Positions 61,516 to 64,000 of a DNA stretch of 64,000 nt are shown here, piece after piece. Under the pieces are notes generated by a model. It ran no database searches. It saw only the letters and a program-made list of their open reading frames with translations, and was not told the DNA's origin. A program made the position numbers and the translations under genes. Origin of the DNA: Candidatus Formimonas warabiya. GTDB lineage: Bacteria; Bacillota; Dehalobacteriia; Dehalobacteriales; Dehalobacteriaceae. The stretch covers positions 2,926,903-2,990,902 of the forward strand of contig NZ_CP017634.1 of NCBI RefSeq assembly GCF_002777255.1, written 5' to 3'. Each line of letters starts with the position of its first letter. Position 1 is the first letter of the stretch.

Positions 61516-62820
61516 TTACACCATATTTATTATCGTCTCCAACATTTCATCTATCACGGCTAATAACTTGGCCGAGGATTCATAAGAGCGCTGATACATA
61601 ATCATATAAGCCGTTTCTTCATCCAGGGAAACCCCGGATACATCCGCCCGGAGATTCTCCAATTCCGACATCATATCCTCTTCGTAAGAGTTCTGGGTTT
61701 CCGCTACTTTAACGGCAGTGCCCACTCTCTCAAAAAAAGACGAAACATCTTTCGCAAAGGCCGTGCCCAAATTATAAATATTTGTCGCTAGGGTTGCTTT
61801 TTCTTCTACAGAAGTGGTGTTCGCACCAATATTGTTGTAATCCGCCTTCACCTCATCGCTTAAGGCCAAGTCGGCTACCCCGGTCACCGGCTCCTTAAAG
61901 AAATTAATTCCTGTGTCTGTGGGGTTATGCAGGTCATTGACTTTCTCTACCAAAGACTTCGCCAAGTCGTCAAGATCCTTTTTGTAATCCTGCAATTCAT
62001 TATCCCTGACCTTCTGTAATCCATATAAACTGCCGCTGGTTGAGTCCACAGCCGCCCCGTCGGGAATTGCCGTAACGTTGCTGCCGTCAATCAGGCTTAA
62101 TTGTTGGGATGTGCCTGAAGAATCCGTAATGTCTAGGGTTACCGATACCGTGTTGTCCTGATTATAGGTGACAGCAGCTCCCGTGATGCCCACCAATTCT
62201 CTGAGCAGAACATCACGCTGATCCAGGAAGGTATTAGGTTCTTGTCCCTTTTTGATACTGCTACTGATCTCGGCATTCAGTTTGGCAATCTGTTCACCGA
62301 GTGAATTGGCTTGAGTGATCTGGTCCGTAATCGTTTCATTAATCTCGTTTTCCGCATCTGTTAATAATTGTCCTGCCGACTGCAGCGCACCGATCAATGC
62401 ATCGGCCCGTTCCTTGATCTCATAGGCGGGACTTTCCATGGTGGGATTGATCGACAGATTATGCCAGGCATCCCAAAAGTCACCCAGCCGGGAAGATAAA
62501 TCCAGACTATTCAGGCCTAGTTCGATTTTATCCAGAAGTTCTAACTGGGTGGACCAAGAATCAGCATTCGCCTGTTCTCTTTGGATTCTCCCCTCCAGGT
62601 ACCGATTGCTCACCCGGCTTACGCCTTCAATCGTGACTCCGCTTCCCAACCGGCCGTTAAAATACGCCGCTTCATAGGATGCACTTGCGCTCAAGTCAAC
62701 TCTTTGTCGGGAATAACCCTCTGTATTTACATTTGCCACGTTGTTGCCAATCACGCTTAATGCTGTCTGGCTCGCCTTCAGACCGCTCACGGAGGTTGAT
62801 AATATCGAAAATAGAGACAT
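61516..62820 (-). CDS. flgK: Hook-filament junction protein FlgK
   Basis: A 434-residue junction protein. The N-terminus has the rod/hook signature (GLKASQTALSVIGNNVANVN) and the C-terminus the flagellin-like helix (ETAYMIMYQRSYESSAKLLA). Length is at the short end of the family, typical of Gram-positives. It lies between flgN and flgL. Confidence 0.95.
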   Translation of the reverse strand: MSLFSILSTSVSGLKASQTALSVIGNNVANVNTEGYSRQRVDLSASASYEAAYFNGRLGSGVTIEGVSRVSNRYLEGRIQREQANADSWSTQLELLDKIELGLNSLDLSSRLGDFWDAWHNLSINPTMESPAYEIKERADALIGALQSAGQLLTDAENEINETITDQITQANSLGEQIAKLNAEISSSIKKGQEPNTFLDQRDVLLRELVGITGAAVTYNQDNTVSVTLDITDSSGTSQQLSLIDGSNVTAIPDGAAVDSTSGSLYGLQKVRDNELQDYKKDLDDLAKSLVEKVNDLHNPTDTGINFFKEPVTGVADLALSDEVKADYNNIGANTTSVEEKATLATNIYNLGTAFAKDVSSFFERVGTAVKVAETQNSYEEDMMSELENLRADVSGVSLDEETAYMIMYQRSYESSAKLLAVIDEMLETIINMV

Positions 62821-62888
62821 TTCTCACCCAACCTTTTAGTTTAATTTGATCCGGATCAGAATCACATCAGATACTTAGAAATGAACCT

Positions 62889-62908
62889 CCCCGCAAGACC
62901 CTGCGGGG
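62889..62908 (-). other. GC-rich hairpin between flgN and flgK
   Basis: CCCCGCA (62889-62895) and TGCGGGG (62902-62908) form a perfect 7-bp stem with a six-base loop. Only a weak T-rich tail follows on the minus strand, so partial termination or mRNA processing is more likely than full termination. Confidence 0.5.
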
Positions 62909-62924
62909 AATTCGTGATTAACCC

Positions 62925-63425
62925 TTAAACAGTTTTGTTGAGAGTAACCGTTGTATGCGCCTCTGTCTTAATATTCCCGTTTTGTTGATACAACAAATGA
63001 TTACCAGTTTGATAAAACTTTAACACTTGTCCAATTGTATAATGAAGATTTTTTATGAGCATTAAATTGGAAGTATTGTCCCGGTGAAATTTCTTAATCG
63101 TCGTACTCAATTCCTCCACCAGCTCAGAAAGACGTCTTTTCATTTCACCGGAAAGGCTGTTTACCAGCGTAGTTAAGGTAACATCGGGAGCCAATCCCAT
63201 AGCGTTTAAGCATTCTGCGTAGCAACCCTGCATCTCCGTCTGAGCAGCAGAAAAATTTTTGTATGTAGCTTCTAAACTGGCAGTAACTTCCTCAAGTCCT
63301 TTCAGATCCCGGTTTTTAATGAAAGTGCGCTGTTCCAGCACCAGTTTATGCAAGTCCCGGCAAAAGCCCATCTGTTCCCGCAGCTTTGTTTCCAGAACCA
63401 CTAAATGCTCTGTCATCTGCTTCAC
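62925..63425 (-). CDS. flgN: Flagellar chaperone FlgN
   Basis: A 166-residue helical export chaperone for FlgK and FlgL. It is all helical, with a central coiled-coil (LSGEMKRRLSELVEELSTTI) and a Thr/Val-rich C-terminal tail of the kind that docks to FlhA. It overlaps flgM by four bases and lies before its clients flgK and flgL. Confidence 0.88.
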   Translation of the reverse strand: MKQMTEHLVVLETKLREQMGFCRDLHKLVLEQRTFIKNRDLKGLEEVTASLEATYKNFSAAQTEMQGCYAECLNAMGLAPDVTLTTLVNSLSGEMKRRLSELVEELSTTIKKFHRDNTSNLMLIKNLHYTIGQVLKFYQTGNHLLYQQNGNIKTEAHTTVTLNKTV

Positions 63426-63715
63426 TGTCCTTTAATAATTTTACTTTCCACCATCTCTTGCACAATATGGTCCGCCAACTGGTCCAAGTCAATTTCGTAT
63501 GATTCCAGCCGTTCCCGAATGGCAGTCACCTTTTCGGTACGGATATCGGGCATATCCATGGCGTGGTTGATCAACGCTTGCATATCCTGTGCCTCTTTGG
63601 ATATGACCGCAGAATCCTCTCGAGGAGTATCCTGTTTTTGGGCAGTTCCCTCTGAACGTTTATTTGAAGTATATGTTTTTAGAATCTGGGCCGGTACATA
63701 TCCGTTAATCTTCAT
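63422..63715 (-). CDS. flgM: Anti-sigma-28 factor FlgM
   Basis: A 97-residue small protein. The C-terminal half (about 50-97) is helical and matches the sigma-binding part of FlgM (TEKVTAIRERLESYEIDLD, then LADHIVQEMV). It would hold the FliA/SigD factor until the hook is complete and FlgM is exported. It is the first gene of the sigma-28-driven operon and overlaps flgN. Confidence 0.92.
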   Translation of the reverse strand: MKINGYVPAQILKTYTSNKRSEGTAQKQDTPREDSAVISKEAQDMQALINHAMDMPDIRTEKVTAIRERLESYEIDLDQLADHIVQEMVESKIIKGQ

Positions 63716-63749
63716 CCAAAACCACCACTTTTATTTTCTTTTGTCTTTT

Positions 63750-63776
63750 ATATCGGCTTTCAGGCAGAAAACTTTA
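63750..63776 (-). promoter_or_regulatory. Sigma-28 (SigD) promoter of the flgM operon
   Basis: On the minus strand, TAAA (63776-63773), a 15-base spacer and GCCGATAT (63757-63750) match the motility sigma consensus without mismatch; the extended TAAAGTTT also fits. It sits between the cheB stop and flgM. Confidence 0.93.
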
Positions 63777-63777
63777 G

Positions 63778-64000
63778 TTATCTTAAGACATTTTTTACAA
63801 TCGTCTCTCCCATGATGCTTAAATCCACCACCTGATCCACAATCCCCGCCTCTATGGCCGCCTTCGGCATGCCGAAAACCACACAGGAACTCTCCGCTTC
63901 CGCTACCACCCTTCCCCCTTTTCTTTTTAGGGCAGAGAGCCCTTTCAGTCCATCATTGCCCATCCCGGTTAGGATCACGCCCAAAGCTTGCTCTCCATAG
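63778..64000 (-). CDS. cheB: Chemotaxis protein-glutamate methylesterase CheB (3' end only)
   Basis: The C-terminal 73 or so residues of CheB, running off the window. The catalytic-domain end GVILTGMGNDGLKGL (with the active-site Asp) and the GMPKAAIEAGIVDQVV segment are diagnostic. CheB demethylates and deamidates receptor glutamates, opposing CheR at 13934. The 5' part, with the receiver domain, lies beyond 64000. The flgM promoter begins just after its stop. Confidence 0.93.
   Translation of the reverse strand, partial: YGEQALGVILTGMGNDGLKGLSALKRKGGRVVAEAESSCVVFGMPKAAIEAGIVDQVVDLSIMGETIVKNVLR

Overview
The window reads as a piece of a Gram-positive, low-to-moderate GC Clostridia-type chromosome. 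Evidence is the flgB-to-flhG motility operon in Bacillus/Clostridium order, a FliY-type switch protein, FliW-CsrA control, SigD-type promoters and strong GGAGG ribosome binding sites. A Peptococcaceae/Desulfitobacteriaceae-like host is my inference; no rRNA or tRNA gene is present to confirm it.

Layout. (1) 1-about 6856, plus strand: the right end of an integrated element. It is AT-rich and carries small unrecognised genes, several strong terminators, a 1 kb gene-less stretch and, at its edge, a large serine recombinase. The host gene beside it (DUF255/YyaL family) is broken exactly at its CHWCH motif, which is probably the attachment site. (2) 8840-35302, minus strand: one motility operon of about 31 genes running flgB, flgC, fliE-fliK, flgD, flgE, flbD, fliL, fliN-fliR, flhB, flhA, flhF, flhG, a PilZ protein, the motility sigma factor, cheR, cheY, fliM, fliY, an MCP and cheW. 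It starts from a sigma-A type promoter, a c-di-GMP-I (GEMM) riboswitch and an intrinsic terminator just before flgB, so c-di-GMP is predicted to gate the whole operon. (3) 35662-36343: a HEPN/MNT toxin-antitoxin-like pair. (4) 36566-42662: a CDP-3,6-dideoxyhexose pathway (rfbF, rfbG, rfbH plus a reductase) and a glycosyltransferase interrupted by one in-frame TAA. (5) 42916-53409: a nonulosonic (legionaminic-type) acid pathway with two ATP-grasp proteins, two HAD modules, a PIG-L deacetylase and one oppositely oriented methyltransferase. (6) 53422-64000: a flagellin glycosyltransferase of the Maf/DUF115 type, then late flagellar genes (fliT-like, fliS, fliD, flaG, hag, csrA, fliW, flgL, flgK, flgN, flgM) and the 3' end of cheB.

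How the parts fit. The early operon builds the basal body, export gate and hook and makes the sigma factor. Near-consensus sigma-28 promoters (TAAA-N15-CCGATAT core) then fire flgM-flgN-flgK-flgL-fliW-csrA and hag. The hag leader carries GGA-containing CsrA-type sites, completing the Hag-FliW-CsrA loop. The flagellin is short and has a Ser/Thr/Gly-rich centre. The Maf-type transferase and the nonulosonate genes lie directly downstream of the filament genes, so they probably decorate flagellin. The pathway lacks a recognisable LegH N-acetyltransferase in the window but has two ATP-grasp/HAD modules and a PIG-L deacetylase; an amino-acylated nonulosonate is the most interesting candidate for undescribed chemistry here.
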